Source of the DNA: Plasmodiophora brassicae
Lineage: Eukaryota; Endomyxa: Phytomyxea; Phytomyxea; Plasmodiophorida
Direction of reading: 5' to 3'
DNA: 64,000 bases
Assembly: GCA_036867785.1 (NCBI GenBank)
Contig: CP145415.1
Location: 868,001 to 932,000 of the forward strand
Below, in pieces: positions 43,417-55,743 of the stretch (the stretch's first letter is position 1; each line of letters begins with the position of its first letter). The notes under the pieces are model-generated. The model ran no database searches. It was given only the letters and a program-made list of their open reading frames with translations, and had not been told where the DNA came from. Both the position numbers and the translations under genes were made by a program.

Positions 43417-44232
43417 TCACGAAATGATAACCATCCATGCAATCGTGACGTAGAACAGGATAACAGGGTACACGCCAAGCGCCTGGCGATCCTCGGGAAC
43501 CAGCGGGGACATGAAGCCGACCGAGGCCCGGGCGGCCCAGAAGAGCGCGACGGTGACGATGATCACGCGAATGAAGGGGACGCTGATGACCTGCAGGACG
43601 ACAGAGGCGATATCCAATGGGAACATGCAATACCCGAGAACGCACACGCTCTGGAATACAGATCTGGGAAGGCACAGGACTTAGCGTGCACAGCAGCGAT
43701 AACAGCCACGACAACGTATACATGTTTCCGCCAAGCAGGAGAGCGTTGAAGGTAACGAGCGCAGCACCGGCCCAGACGATTGCAAAGACGATCGAGAACT
43801 TGTAGCTCGCCTGGTCGGGATCGCTGACACTCAAGACTCTGGCATAACCGCTATGAGCATCAACTGTCGCACAACGCCGGACAACGGCTCACATTGCAAG
43901 AAATAAACAGAGCAGAAGCGGGCCCCAAAGGTCCCCTAATATTCAGTTCAGGGCAAACCCAACGCTTAGGGCCAATGCTCCTACAGTTCTTAAGTTCGTT
44001 CCTTGATCCAGCTGGTATCAGGACGTATCTCAGCTTCGTGCCAATCAGCCGGACATCGCGCATCTACGGCGACATGTTCACCTCCGCCCATCCCACACAT
44101 GGTGTCACGCGCAAACCCAACCAGCGTTTCCGTGATCGGCTCATCCAGGGTGTCGGTCGCCGGTCCAGGCGGCGCCGCGATCTGCCCATCCGGCAACGAC
44201 ATCGTCGACGAGATCTTCACAGGTCCCTGCAT
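43417..44232 (-). CDS. YIPF6: YIPF6-like Yip1-domain Golgi protein
   Basis: Multi-exon gene from ATG 44232. The N terminus has TLDEPITETL and RDVRLIGTKLRYVLIP, followed by hydrophobic segments FSIVFAIVWAGAALVTFNALLLGG, VCVLGYCMFPLDIASVV, FIRVIIVTVALFWAARA and ALGVYPVILFYVTIAWMVI. Order and wording match the YIPF6/Yip1 family of five-TM Golgi/ER proteins that interact with Rab GTPases. The exon edges near 43,700 and 43,900 were inferred from frame and not fully resolved. Confidence 0.85.
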
Positions 44233-44447
44233 CGATCGGCCCACGAAAAAAGTGACGCGATGATAGCGCAGAATGTCGCAGTTCCACCTGAGTTTTTGTT
44301 TAAGATTTCCGTCATTTCACGCTCACGCCATGGTGCCTTTCTGGTGACTGTTCGCCGTCTGACAAGGTTGAGGGCGGGCATGCCGTCTGTGTCGATTATC
44401 TTTGGGCGCGTCCAGACGGAAAACGGTCGTGATATGGATTCTGCTTT

Positions 44448-45828
44448 TTAGATTGTTCTTTCGATGTCCAGCGCAATGGTTTGGCACATCTTGCATTGCA
44501 CAGGGGATTCAGACGAGAACAGGTGGGCTTGGAATCCGGGACTCATTGCGTCTCTCGGGATGGCCTTCCATGCCAGCATTTTCTCGTACTCGCTGCGGTT
44601 GCTTCCCAGGGACTGCAGGCGACGGCTGAGGTCGGCGATGCTGTCCCGTTTCGGGTCGAAGTGGATCATCATCTGGTCCACGGGGACAGGCATGTGCCAT
44701 CCGATGTTCGTTGCGCCGACGTAGAGGGGAACGCAACCGGCGGACATCGCCTGGAACAACTTCTCCGATATGTAATCTTCAAATACGGAATTCTCTACAA
44801 GCGCTTCAGTCGGCGTCCCTTTCGGCAAGTACCCATACCCAGTCAAGTACGTACCCATGGCAACACAGAACTTGTACTTGGAGAACAACGTCACCTCCGA
44901 CAACTTCAGCACTCGTCAGAAACGTCACGTCGCTGTGACCGACCTTGTCTTCGTCTGTGTACTTGTTCCTGTCGCAGTCCCCGTATGAATGCACTGGGTA
45001 CTGGTTCAGCTCAATCAGCATCCGGAGCGCCTCCGCCCGTCCGCTCGACGTCCCACAGTTGCTGTTCATGTACGCGACCGCGTCGACCTTCTTGTCGAAC
45101 GGGACTGGCGGGTCGAACAGCCTGACCTTCGTGTCGAACATGCCGTTCATGTAGGGCTCCGAATAGAACGTGGGCGCTGCAGCCGTTCTCCTATAGCTAA
45201 TCTCGTAGTCGAACCTTGCCATGAACTCCGCATTCTCCAGAAGGCCAAGGTTCGCTGGACTACAAACATGCTATCGGCAAGGGAACGCTGGGCTCGGGCA
45301 AGTATTGGAATACCTTTCGAAGCACATGTAGATCTTCTTCTGTTCAGGGTAGGCTTTGGGGACGTGCGGGTCTGGTGGCTCCTCATCCCTGTACAACAGG
45401 CCATGTGCCTTGTGCCGCATCGTCTTGTCGCCAGTGAATACGCATTTGATTTGTTCGCCACAGCGCCAGTCGCACATGCCGTCGAAGAATGGGAAGTTGT
45501 GCCCGAATGCCCCAGACATCGACGTCTCAGTATACACAATGACCGGGCCAATCTCTTCTGCTGACATCGCGTGGTCAGGTAGCAGCGGCTTTCTGCCCAT
45601 CAGCGCGTGTAGTCGTTGGACAGGAACTAGACCCACCGAGGCACGCTGACCTGGCAATATTGGTGCTGGGCTCTCAGATGCCGCACCTTTGTCTCCAGCA
45701 TAACGAGCGGTCTGTCCGGCCACATTGGACAGGTTGGCGGGCGGCCTGCGTTCCAGCCCGAACAATGCGACCAGAAGTGTCGTTACCAAGGCCAAAGTTG
45801 AAATCATCGCCACTGGCCGCGATGTCAT
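44448..45828 (-). CDS. GT10 alpha-1,3-fucosyltransferase-like enzyme
   Basis: Four exons (45828-45314, 45259-44929, 44894-44855, 44794-44448) give 410 aa. It is a type II Golgi topology protein with a TM at residues 9-24 (ISTLALVTTLLVALFGL). Landmarks of GT10 are FES-PANLGLL, FDYEISYRRTAAAP, AVAYMNSNCGTSSGRAEAL, HSYGDC, and SKYKFCVAM joined by introns to ENSVFEDYISEKLFQAMSAG, then VPLYVGATN. The enzyme would transfer fucose from GDP-fucose to N-glycans or other acceptors. One exon is only 40 nt, and the intron before it is 34 nt; that junction is the least certain. Confidence 0.87.
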
Positions 45829-46048
45829 CGTCAGGCACCAAATACGATGACATACCAGCGGGTCGGGTTGTACACGTCGAGCGACAATCGCCAGTTCGTC
45901 ACAGGTTCGACATGACGTTGCCTGGATACGATGGTAAAGAGTGCCGTACCGGTAATCAAACAGAACGGATAGTGCTGTACTTGAAAGTCGCACCTTTAGC
46001 GCCGGCCACCGATCATCTCGGGGGCTTCCGAAACGACGATTCTTCATT

Positions 46049-46972
46049 TCACTCGAAATTCGGAGGGAACAACGTCGCGATCCGGCGCGTATCATCTTCT
46101 GCCAACCCCATCTTGTGGACAGCAACATCATCGCGCATGTGCTGTTCGTTGGTGGTGCCCGATAACGGGACGATGCCCAGGTCAATCAGGAACCGGAACC
46201 AAACCTGCTCCGGTGTCACCTTCATCTTGCCAGCGATCGCCAGGACCACGTCGCTGTGGACCAGACGCGGGTTCGCGGTCAGGCTCCAGAAACTCTGATA
46301 GACGATACCATGGTGGCGGCAGTACCGACGAAGTTCGACATCGTATCCCGTGTCGGCGTAGAACCGGTTCTGGAGGACGGCCGGTTTCACGACGGCATCG
46401 TCCACCAGGCTGCGGAAATCGCCGAGCGAGTAGAAGTTCGAGACGCCGATCGACTTAGCCGTGCCGGCCTGGTGGACGGCCTCCATGGCGCGCCACACCT
46501 CCATCGTCTCCCGATGCGTCGGCAGCGGCCCGTGCAGGTTCAACCCATCCAGGTACGTGGTACGAAGGTTCGTCAACGACGTCTGCACCGACTGGTGCAC
46601 CTGGTCGGTCAGCGACGCGTTCGGGTCGTACGGCAGCGGCTTCGTGCGGTCCTGGCCCGCCAGCGACGTGAACTTTGTCTGGACGTACAACGATTCCCTG
46701 GCGATGCCATGCGCCTTCGCCAACGTCTCCAGCGCATCCCCAACCCCGGCCTCGTTGTAATGCTTCGGCTGGCAAGCCGTGTCAATCCCCCGGAACCCGG
46801 CCAGGACGGCCTGCACCACCAGCCGCGACGTCCGATCCGCCTTCCACGCCGTCCCGTACAGCATCGGCGGCATCGCCATCGGTGCCGTTCCCGTCATCAG
46901 GTACACGCTGACCGTCACGACCGCCAACGCGCTAATAATACAGAACCCTGGTGCGCTGCCACCAGCCGCCAT
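46049..46972 (-). CDS. Aldo-keto reductase with N-terminal membrane segment
   Basis: A single exon of 307 aa. An N-terminal hydrophobic stretch (FCIISALAVVTVSVYLM) precedes the TIM barrel. The catalytic tetrad is visible: Asp in GFRGIDTACQ, Tyr in PKHYNE, Lys in YVQTKF and His in GLNLHGPL. Cofactor-region motifs are SIGVSNFY, VLQNRFYADTGYD and IVPLSGTTNEQH. It is probably an NADPH-dependent carbonyl reductase on the ER or plasma membrane. The anchor is unusual for the family. Confidence 0.9.
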   Translation of the reverse strand: MAAGGSAPGFCIISALAVVTVSVYLMTGTAPMAMPPMLYGTAWKADRTSRLVVQAVLAGFRGIDTACQPKHYNEAGVGDALETLAKAHGIARESLYVQTKFTSLAGQDRTKPLPYDPNASLTDQVHQSVQTSLTNLRTTYLDGLNLHGPLPTHRETMEVWRAMEAVHQAGTAKSIGVSNFYSLGDFRSLVDDAVVKPAVLQNRFYADTGYDVELRRYCRHHGIVYQSFWSLTANPRLVHSDVVLAIAGKMKVTPEQVWFRFLIDLGIVPLSGTTNEQHMRDDVAVHKMGLAEDDTRRIATLFPPNFE

Positions 46973-47152
46973 TCATATCTTGAATGTGGGGTCGCCTATA
47001 CCGTGATGGGGGGACTCGTGTTGCCGGGCGGAACGCGCGTCTGTCGATGTGGGACACGAAAACGTCACGTCGCCGACGGGATCGGTCCGGGGATTTTCCT
47101 CAACGGATTCGACGTCGCCGACGGCAGACAGACTAATGCGACAATGGTTTAC

Positions 47153-48598
47153 CTATGATGATTCGGGTCGGGTGGGCGCCGATCGGAGCGGGTCGGCGAC
47201 CTCCCAGACCTCGAGGATGTTGTTCTCGGAGACGGACGCGATCGTCCAGGGCGAATCGGGGCACCAGTCGACGTCGGTGACGCTGGCGGTGTGCCCGGAG
47301 TGGACGAAGGCGAGCTCCGGCGGGCCTTCCTCGGCGTCCTCCGCGGACTGCTCCATGCCGACCCGGGACAGGTCCCAGATCAGCACGCGACGGTTGTTGC
47401 CCGATGTGGCCAGCAGGCCCGGCTGGAACGGCGCCCAGGACACACGCGTGATGTCGTGCGGGCCCTTGCCACACTGAAGCACGTGCGCTGGGGAATCGGG
47501 CTTCCTCGTGTCCCAGACCGCAACGGTCCCCTCGGCCGTCCCCGTCGCCAGCTGGAACTCGTCGAACGGCGCCCATTCCACCGCGTTGACATGCGCTGCA
47601 TGAGCCAGCGTTGTCGACGGTGCCGACGGGCCTTTCTCGCGGACGTCCCAGATCGCCGCCGTCTTGTCGTCGCTTCCGGACGCGAACACGTGCGCGTGCA
47701 GGGCGCCCCAGTGAACGTCGATGACCGGGCCAGCGTGCCCAGCGTACGTTCGCAGCGGGGCGATCGCAGACGCGTCGCCTGGCGAGTTGACGTCCCAGTG
47801 GCAGATCAGGGTGTCGTTCGACCCGCTGATGACCTGGCCGTTGAGGTGCGGGGACGCCCAGGACAGGCCCCAGCCGTCGGCCGTGTGCCCCGACAGCGAC
47901 AGGAGTTTCGACGTGCGAAACGGTGCTGACGCCGCTGGCGTTGTTCGCGTCGGGATGGCGACACCCGGCTGCGATATGTCGAACAGGTCGATCGTCAGCG
48001 AATCGTCGCACTTGCAGGCCGCAAGGCTCGCCCGGCGCGGCATGACCCGCACGCGGCGAATGTCGGTCGTCGAATGAAACGCTTTGACGGCGCGTATCTT
48101 GCCGGCCGTCGACGTCACCGAGCTATGCGCTCGCGACACATCGTCCCGAAGGGCGTAATCGTACTTTGGCGGCAGCGTGATCTCCATGACCTGCACAATC
48201 GTAAGCCGTCGAAGGAACCTGATCGTTAAATGCAACGGAACGACCTGTAGGTATGGCTGATCGCTGCCGCTGGTGTTGCTGCCCACGAGGCAGTGCTGGA
48301 TCGTGGGCAACGGTACGTCAGAGGCAGCGTTAGGTACGGATGCTGGCAGCCATGTGACGACGGTCGACGGCCATATCATGCCCTGGTAGAGGACCAGGTC
48401 GTATAGGAATGGGACTGCCGCCCTCCACACCTTGTACTCGCGGCGTATCTGATGCGCCGGCACGTCGACGGTCGGACGCGCCTCGACCGCCCCGCCAGCG
48501 TCGTCTGCGCCTTCGTCGGCCTCGTCCCGCATGTCGCCCTGGTCGTCATTCTCCTCCTGGTCATCGACCTGCATGCCGTCGTCGACGTCATCCGACAT
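47153..48598 (-). CDS. RBBP4/MSI1-like histone-binding WD40 protein
   Basis: Two exons (48598-48245, 48190-47153) give 463 aa. The 54-nt intron is in frame and easily missed. The acidic N terminus precedes the histone-binding helix (REYKVWRAAVPFLYDLVLYQ) and WPS. The repeats GHTADGWGLSWA, GHAGPVIDVHWGALH, DDKTAAIWDVR and the ending HSGHTASVTDVDWCPDSPWT...EVWEV match RBBP4/MSI1/CAF-1 p48 closely. The role is as a histone chaperone in chromatin assembly, deacetylase and Polycomb-type complexes. GRWD1/RRB1 was considered, but the C-terminal motif favours RBBP4. Confidence 0.88.
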   Translation of the reverse strand: MSDDVDDGMQVDDQEENDDQGDMRDEADEGADDAGGAVEARPTVDVPAHQIRREYKVWRAAVPFLYDLVLYQGMIWPSTVVTWLPASVPNAASDVPLPTIQHCLVGSNTSGSDQPYLQVVPLHLTIRFLRRLTIVQVMEITLPPKYDYALRDDVSRAHSSVTSTAGKIRAVKAFHSTTDIRRVRVMPRRASLAACKCDDSLTIDLFDISQPGVAIPTRTTPAASAPFRTSKLLSLSGHTADGWGLSWASPHLNGQVISGSNDTLICHWDVNSPGDASAIAPLRTYAGHAGPVIDVHWGALHAHVFASGSDDKTAAIWDVREKGPSAPSTTLAHAAHVNAVEWAPFDEFQLATGTAEGTVAVWDTRKPDSPAHVLQCGKGPHDITRVSWAPFQPGLLATSGNNRRVLIWDLSRVGMEQSAEDAEEGPPELAFVHSGHTASVTDVDWCPDSPWTIASVSENNILEVWEVADPLRSAPTRPESS

Positions 48599-48829
48599 GA
48601 CGGATGGGCGCCACTGTCAGCTGCAACCACGGAGTTTCGATCCGTAAACCCCACAGATCGCCACCGTCCGAGGGGTCACCGGGTCAGCATCGAATGTTAC
48701 AGTGCCGCACGTTCGCTGGAGATATCCTGAACGCGAAGGTTCGTATGGTGCGTCACAGAGTTAAGCTGCGTATCTGCCTGCGTGTGCGCGTCGTTTGAAG
48801 TTGTTCCCGCTGTGGAAAGCGCCCGGACG

Positions 48830-50702
48830 ATGCGTGTCACGCCCATTGTCGCGTGCTTGTGTGTGGTCGCTACCGCGGCGTATGAGTTGCGGGTTATTCA
48901 TACGAACGATATCCACGCGCACCTGGATGAGTTCAACGAGGGCGGGATCGATTGTCGCCAGGTCGACGTTGACGAGAACACGTGCTATGGAGGGATCGCC
49001 CGAATGCGAACCGCAATCGACAGGGTTCGCGAGGAGGCCGCACGCGTCGGTCAGGAGACACTGCTCTTCGATGCGGGCGACCAGTTCCAGGGCACGCTCT
49101 TCTTCAATGTCTACAAGTCCGCAAAGATCACCGAGTTCATGAACGCGTTTCAGTACGACCTGATGTGCATCGGCAACCATGAATTCGACGAATCAGAAGG
49201 TTCCCAGCTGCGGATATCTTTCTACAGCGGACGTCGCTAATCACTGGAAAGCAGAATTTCTGTTCAAATTCTTCGAGTCGCTATCGTTCCCTGTTGTTTC
49301 GGCGAACATCGATTTGAATACTACGAAGTTCCTACACCGTATCGTGAAGCCTTACGTCATCCTGGAGAAGTGTACGTGACACGATGTCCGCTTCCTACAC
49401 CGTGCTGACAGCGGAGACGTTGCCAGACAAGCTGGGTGTGATCGGTTTCATCACCAAGGAGACGCAGTCGATATCTATGGGCGCGCGAGGGATTACATTC
49501 CTGGATCCGGTTGGCCCGGTGCAACAGGCTGTCGACGAATTGCACCGGCAGGGCATCCGCCGGATCATTGCCGTTTCCCACAATGGGTTCAAGGAGGATC
49601 AGTACCTTGCGGCACAGTGCGTCGTCGTTGTTCCGCTTTGTGTGTGCAGACCTCTGATCGAACCCATCTGAACAGCACGCATGGCATCGCCTTGATCGTT
49701 GGCGGACACTCGCATTCGCTGCTGCTCAACGAACCCAACGACGACGCGGTGGGGCGGTACCCAACCCCGGTGGTGAACACGTTAGGCAAGACGACGTACG
49801 TCGTTCAAGCGCATCGATACGGCGATTATCTGGGCAACGTCCTCGTCGAATGTACGTCGGCGTGCCATTTGCGTAAGGTCGCCGCCCTGCTTAACGCTCA
49901 AGGCGGTGCACAGGGGACGACAACGACGACGTGGTATCCGTTGAAGGGGATCCCATTCGTCTGGATCAGTCGATTCCAAAGCACGCCCAGACCGCCGACG
50001 ACGTTGCCGGATGGCGGCTGGCGTTCGACTACTTGACGAACTCGGAGGCCGGCAAAGCGAACGCGTCTTTCGAAGGGGATTGTGTCCCAGGCCGGTCGTG
50101 CCCGATGGCAGAACTGGTGGCCGACGCGATGCTGGCTGAACGGCGCCCTGCAGGAGCACAGATCGCATTGATCAACGCCGGTGGCATTCGAGCACATCTG
50201 TCCCAGGGCGGGGTCACCTGCGGAGACGTTCTTAACGTTCTACCGTTCGGCAACACGATCACTGATATCACGCTGACCGGCCAGGACATCATCGATATTA
50301 TCGAATCCAACCTGGAAGGACTCACGCTGAGCGATCCACCGCTGCCAATCATCACCAGCGCTCACTGGGCCGGCGTACGGTACTCGTACCGCTCCTCAGC
50401 GCCGCCATACCGCAGGGTGGTCTTCATCGACGTTGCCGACGTTGCGGGGTCGTATACTCGCCTGGTGCCCGACTCCAAGTACGTCGTCGTCACCGATGGT
50501 CAGTACAGCATACGTCGAACGGGACGCTGGGTCTGACACCTGGTTGTTAGATTTCATTGCCTGGGGTGGCGATAACTTCTTTGTCCAAGGGCGTCACGAC
50601 GTCATCCAGCTAGACCTCGTATACGATGTCGTTGTCAGGTACATTCAGCAGCAAGAGACGATATCCCCGGCCATGGACGGTCGTGTGCAGGCGGTGCCGT
50701 AG
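48830..50702 (+). CDS. Secreted 5'-nucleotidase family phosphoesterase
   Basis: Six exons (48830-49199, 49252-49371, 49412-49616, 49676-49851, 49914-50498, 50551-50702) give 535 aa. After a signal peptide (IVACLCVVATAA) come all metal and catalytic motifs: HTNDIHAHL, DAGDQFQGT, GNHEFD, SHNGFKED and GGHSH. The C-terminal nucleotide-binding domain has INAGGIRA, PFGNTI and YVVVTDDFIAWGGDNF. No C-terminal GPI signal is evident, so it is probably soluble and secreted. It would release phosphate and nucleosides from external nucleotides. It is divergent from the WD40 gene (231 bp). Confidence 0.92.
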
Positions 50703-50729
50703 CGTATCCAAGCACAGGACACAAGAATG

Positions 50730-52126
50730 TTAAATCTGCGTTTCGAAATACGGACCACACAGTTGCTGGTGTATGTACTTATAGAGATTGGCTCGCTTTG
50801 CTTCGCGGAGGACTGAGATGTAACCGTTTACATGTACTCGGAACCCAAGCCGTGAACAGTTTGGTCTCCCCATCGGGACCATCCTGATCGGGTCCCAATG
50901 TAAGGCGACGACTTTTCCATCGTCAATAGTCAGCACCCCCTGCGGCGGTGTCGTCGGATAGGAACATGCCCTAATGCGGGTTGTACCACATCTGGTCGGC
51001 GTCCGGCTGATCCGCGGTGCCCTCGTCCGCCTGCGGCCTGACATCCTCGTAGTATTGTGCTCTAAGTACAGGCAGCGTTTCGTGGATCGGGACCAATACG
51101 TTGGTGTAATGCTCATCATTCACGTTCTGGGCCACCACAGGCAGCACGATGGGCTGGGGCCGATGTCCTCCGTCGTCAGGACGGCTGGTTCATTGTTGGG
51201 CAGCGTCGCTGATGCGGTTTCGGCACGACCATAGGGGGACATGGGAGCCGCTGAACGTGGCTGCGGCGCGCGGTAGGATCGCTCAGGGGCACTGTGCGGT
51301 CGGGTTTGGCCACAAGACACCATATTGCCCGACGATGTCTGATGGGATTGCACTCGCGGACCCGGATCTGAAACAGGGGACTGTGGATTTGATGGGCGAT
51401 GTCGGCTAGTTCGACGACGAGATGACTTTGGTCTAGGCTCTGCAGGGCGAGGAACGCCTGGGCCAACGTTTGGCATAGGATGAAGGTATAGTGCGGGATT
51501 CATCGGGACCAGGTAACGGTTGGGCGGTCGAGGCGGTAGCTGCATGGAAGGATGAGGATACGGGTCGTAATAGTAGTACGGCCAGTAGGAACCCCATGTA
51601 GGCACCGATGGGTTATACCCGTTGCAGTATATCGATGATGAAAGAGAGTCGGCCTGGGATCCCGAAGACGAAGAGCGACACTGAGGGTGAAGAATACCCA
51701 ATGGGATGTCATCCCCGCGATTATCCGGCTGGTATGCGGGTGACCGCTGCTGATGCGCCGAAGAGATTGTGTTGCGGTCGTCGCGCCGGCTCCCAGACGA
51801 TTTCGCACGCCGCTGCCACTACACCATAGTCAAATGGGTACACATTCGCGGTTACCGCATTAGTTCGGTACCGATCCATTGTCTCCGCCGCCATAGCGCC
51901 GTTTCGTTGCCGACCTAGCACGGTGTTTCCGACGATGTTCACGTTGCTCGACACCGCTGTCATGGAGGGTTTCAATTACTGTTGGTACGGGCGGGTTCGC
52001 GCTGCCCCCGCGACTTGGGCGGTAATGCCGTGGAGCCGGTGAGCGACCGCGTTCCTCGTGGTCAGTGGCAAACGCAGTGAGGAACAGCACGCCCACGGCG
52101 ATGACGAGAGGCAGATCCGGTCCCAT
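50730..52126 (-). CDS. Secreted Tyr/Pro-rich protein
   Basis: ATG 52126 starts a signal peptide (GPDLPLVIAVGVLFLTAFA). Later exons have NVYPFDYGVVAAACEIVW, joined by a 64-nt intron to a Tyr/Pro/Ser/Arg-rich region (SYWPYYYYDPYPHPSM, LPPRPPNRYL). The C-terminal part is GVLTIDDGKVVALHWDPIRM...HVNGYISVLREAK. The first junction (near 51,970) and one near 50,970 are unresolved. The composition recalls wall, extracellular-matrix or adhesive proteins; no family was recognised. The tyrosines could be cross-linked by an oxidase such as the multicopper oxidase of this window (speculation). Confidence 0.5.
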
Positions 52127-52383
52127 GACAGGCTGGCTGTGCACGGACAGCGTCCGCCGGTGCAATGTCAGCGCTGGACGACCCGAATCCTGTTGTTTGT
52201 GAGCTGACCCCGGCCTGCCAGCTGCTGCCTGCGGACCCACGGCAACTTCGCTCTGCAGGCGCTGCTATTCTTAGTTCCAGACCCAGCAGGCAGAACTTTC
52301 CGCCTGGAGCGTCCATGAGGCCTAACTGCTTGCTGTGATGCCTGAGCTGGTGACGACAATTCACCTATGTTTGCTGTACGACC

Positions 52384-55300
52384 CTACAATGGAGAGACTT
52401 TACTTCTGGGTGTCACCAGGGGCACGTTCGAGGAGGTTCGCCGCCGGCCCAGAATCATGGGAATCTTGCCCGATGCGGACAACACCCGCTTCTGCGTCGG
52501 CATCAGCAGTTGCCGTTCTCCTGCGTCGTCGTCGGCTAGGGCCGCGTCCGCCGACAGTCGGTGCGGGTCCCGTTTGCCGATGCGCGCATGCGAGGTGTGC
52601 ACGGACGGCGCCTTGTAGCTGTCGAGCAGGAGCGAAGACAGAACGACCGAGACGGACGACGCTGCCATGGCGGCGCCTGCCACAACCGGGGGCATGGCTC
52701 GATGGAAGAACGGATAGAACAGGCCGGCAGCGCCCGGTATCGCCAGCATGTTATAGACAACGGCCAGTATCAGGTTGAGGCGGATACGATTCATCGCCCG
52801 CGACGACAGGTCCAGGGCGGTGACCACCTCGATCAGCGACGACTTCATCAGGACGATATCGGCGGCGGCCATGGCCACATCGGCGCCGCAGCCCAACGCA
52901 ATGCCGACGTCCGCCGTCGTCAGCGCCAACGAATCGTTGATGCCGTCGCCCACAAACGCGACCACATGCCCCTGTGGCCAGACTATGGTGAGCGCGCAGC
53001 ACACAAGCCACCAGTGCGCAGGGCTTGTACCTGTCGTTGCAGCTCCTCAACGATCTGCGCCTTGCCCATCGGCAGCTGCTGACTGCAGGTCCGGTCTAGT
53101 CGTATCCCGACCTGTCGGGCAATGGCGCCCGCGACGCGGTCGTTGTCCCCGGTGACGATGTACGAATGGATGCCCATGCGGTCGAGGTGGGCGATGACGT
53201 CGGGGGCTTCCGGCTTGCAGGCGTCCGCTAACCCGATGACGGCACAGGGCGCGCCGTTAACCGCGACGATCACATGCGACTGGCCTTGCTGGTCGCATCG
53301 GTCGATGGCCGACGCGATCCATGTGTCGGCGTCCGCCCAGGTCACGTCGTTCTGTCCCAGCCATTGCTTGGACCCGATCACGATGTCGTCGCCCGACTTC
53401 GTTTCGGCTCGGACGCCGGCACCGGTGCGGGCGGTGAACTGGGCCGGAGGCAGGATGTGCCCGCAGCCGATGCGCCCGAGCGCCGTCGAGTACAGGGCGC
53501 GCCCGACCGGGTGCTCCGACTGCAACTCGGCGCATCCGACCATGCTCCAGACCCAGTCGGCCGTGCGAGATGGGTCCAGATCGCACGACACAACGTGTGG
53601 GGCGCCTACAGTCAGCGTGCCCGTCTTGTCGAACAGGACCACGGTGGCCTTGGACGCCGCCTCCAGCACAGCGCCGCCCTTGATCAAGATGCCGAGCCTG
53701 GCAGCGACCCCGGTCGCCACCATGACCGCCGTCGGCGTCGCCAATCCCAGCGCGCATGGGCACGATATGACCGTCACCGAGATCGCGAACATGAATGCGA
53801 ACAGGAAGTCATCGACGTGGGGAGGGACCTGCACCGGATGTCAGTCGCGACCTGGATGTCGTGGCGAAGAAGAGCACCGACCTTCGCTTCCGCTGGGAAT
53901 ACACCCGTCTTTAGGAGCGCGTACCAGATGATGAACGTCAGCATCGATAGCGTGACGACACCGGGAACGAATATGGCGGCGACCTTATCGGCCTGGGCCT
54001 GGATCGGAGCCCGTCTGGCCTGCGCGTCCTCGACGGTTCGTATCATCTGCCCCAGAGCCGTATCGGCGCCCGTCTTCGTCAGACGCACGACGACGACGGC
54101 GTCAATGTTCGTCGTGGCGCTCAGGACCATGTCGCCGTTGGCCTTGGGGACCGGCGACGATTCGCCCGTGAACACGGCCTCGTTGACCGCGGTCTCTCCC
54201 ACCACAATGACGCCGTCGCCAGGGAACGCAGCGCCGGCGTGCACGACGACATGGTCGTCGGCCTCCAGCAGGGACACGTCGATCTGGGTCTGGCGCCCGG
54301 CAAGGTTCAGGTCGGGGTTGTCCAGCAACACTGCATGCGACGGTGCCAATTGCATCATGCCTCGTAACGCCGACCGCGTTGCTTGCTTCGCGTGCATCTC
54401 CAGGTACTTCCCCAGCAGGACGAACGTGATCAGCAGCGCTGACGATTCGAAGAAGGTCGGCAACTCGTCCTGCAACCCGTCAGGCATCACGATACGGCGG
54501 TAGTATGTGGCAGTCGGGTACCTCTGTGTCCACACTGGACAGCATGGCCAGCAATGAGAACAGAGAATAGGCGTAGGCGGCCGTCGTGCCCAGAACGACA
54601 AGAACGTCCATGGTGGGCGTCCCAGATCGAAGGGCATGGGACGCACGCCTGTAGAACGTCCGACCGATGACGAACTGGACCGGCGTTGCCAGCAGTGCCA
54701 GGAGCAGTGTCCCCACCGAGCATTGCTGAACGGCTTTGGCCTTGAACGACGGCATCATGCAGATCGGGCCCATCGGCAGCGTTAGCGCCATGGCGTACAC
54801 CAGCTGGTTCAGCAACCGTTTCGAGTCGTGGTCCTCGTTCGACGATCGCATAAGGTTGTCGGTGGCGGCGGCGCTGCCCGCCACGCGCCTGCAATCGTGA
54901 ACGCCCGACTGGGCCAGCGCGGCCAGAACGTGTCGCACGCGGCACGTTGCCGGGTCGTACACCAGCTGGACGTCGTGGGACGACGGGATGCGCTCGACGG
55001 AGATGACGCCGGGCACCGCACAGATCACCTCCAGGTGCCAGTCCTGGATCGGATGCGGGAACGTGATCCGCCCCAGGCCGGCGTTCGTGTCGCCGTTGTC
55101 GCCGGGCACACAATCGTACCCGATGGCTTCGACCGTGTCGCAGCATTGCGATACGGATACGTCGGTGGTGGTGCAAACGACGAGCGCCCGCCCCGTCACG
55201 AGGTTGACATGGGCTTCACGAACCCCGTTGATGGAGAGCAGGGCGCGTTCGACCGCCCCAGAGCAGACGCCGCAGGTCATCCCCGAAACCTGCAACGCCA

Positions 55301-55403
55301 TCTGCCGCTCCTTCACCACCGGCGCCTCGTCATCGCTCGACGACGACAGCTCGTCCGAGACGTCCGTCAGGTCCTCGTCAATGGCAACGGCGACGTCCGA
55401 CAT
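52384..55403 (-). CDS. ATP7: Copper-transporting P1B-type ATPase
   Basis: Four exons (55403-54522, 54469-53882, 53828-53031, 52971-52384) give 951 aa. One metal-binding HMA domain carries [13 protein letters not shown] second HMA-like domain lacks the CxxC. The core has the phosphatase loop TGESSPVPK, the ion-path motif [11 protein letters not shown], phosphorylation site DKTGT, the P1B-specific SEHPVGRAL and hinge GDGIND. Cu(I) pumps of the ATP7/CCC2 type load copper into the secretory pathway and export excess. The multicopper oxidase at 26-28 kb is a natural client. The start was set at the first in-frame ATG. Confidence 0.93.
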
Positions 55404-55684
55404 GTTCTCTTGGCGCGGGGCGGCGTTCGGTGATTCACGAATGGCCACGCGCGCGCTCTGCCTCTGCCCGTCCAGGCACAGGCGGGTGGCCAATGACGAC
55501 CCCACCCAATATCAAGTGTGACTAGATGAGCTGTCGTCGAAGACACTGTGTGGAATCTGGTCGGCCACTGCTGCAGTCAGCGGCGGGCGTTTCCGCATCG
55601 TCGACGGTTGAACTTTGAACGTTCGTTCTTACTGGCACTGTTTCGATACGCGCGCGCTCTTGACGATTGGCCACCACCCGCCCC

Positions 55685-55695
55685 AGCCATATAAT
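55685..55695 (+). promoter_or_regulatory. TATA-like box before the 7TM-RGS gene
   Basis: ATATAATAG-type A/T sequence about 56 bp before ATG 55744, in GC-rich surroundings, similar in spacing to the box before the Dicer gene. Confidence 0.4.
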
Positions 55696-55743
55696 AGTAC
55701 GGTCGACGATAGTGATGTTACTCCATAGTCTCACTCGGTAGCC

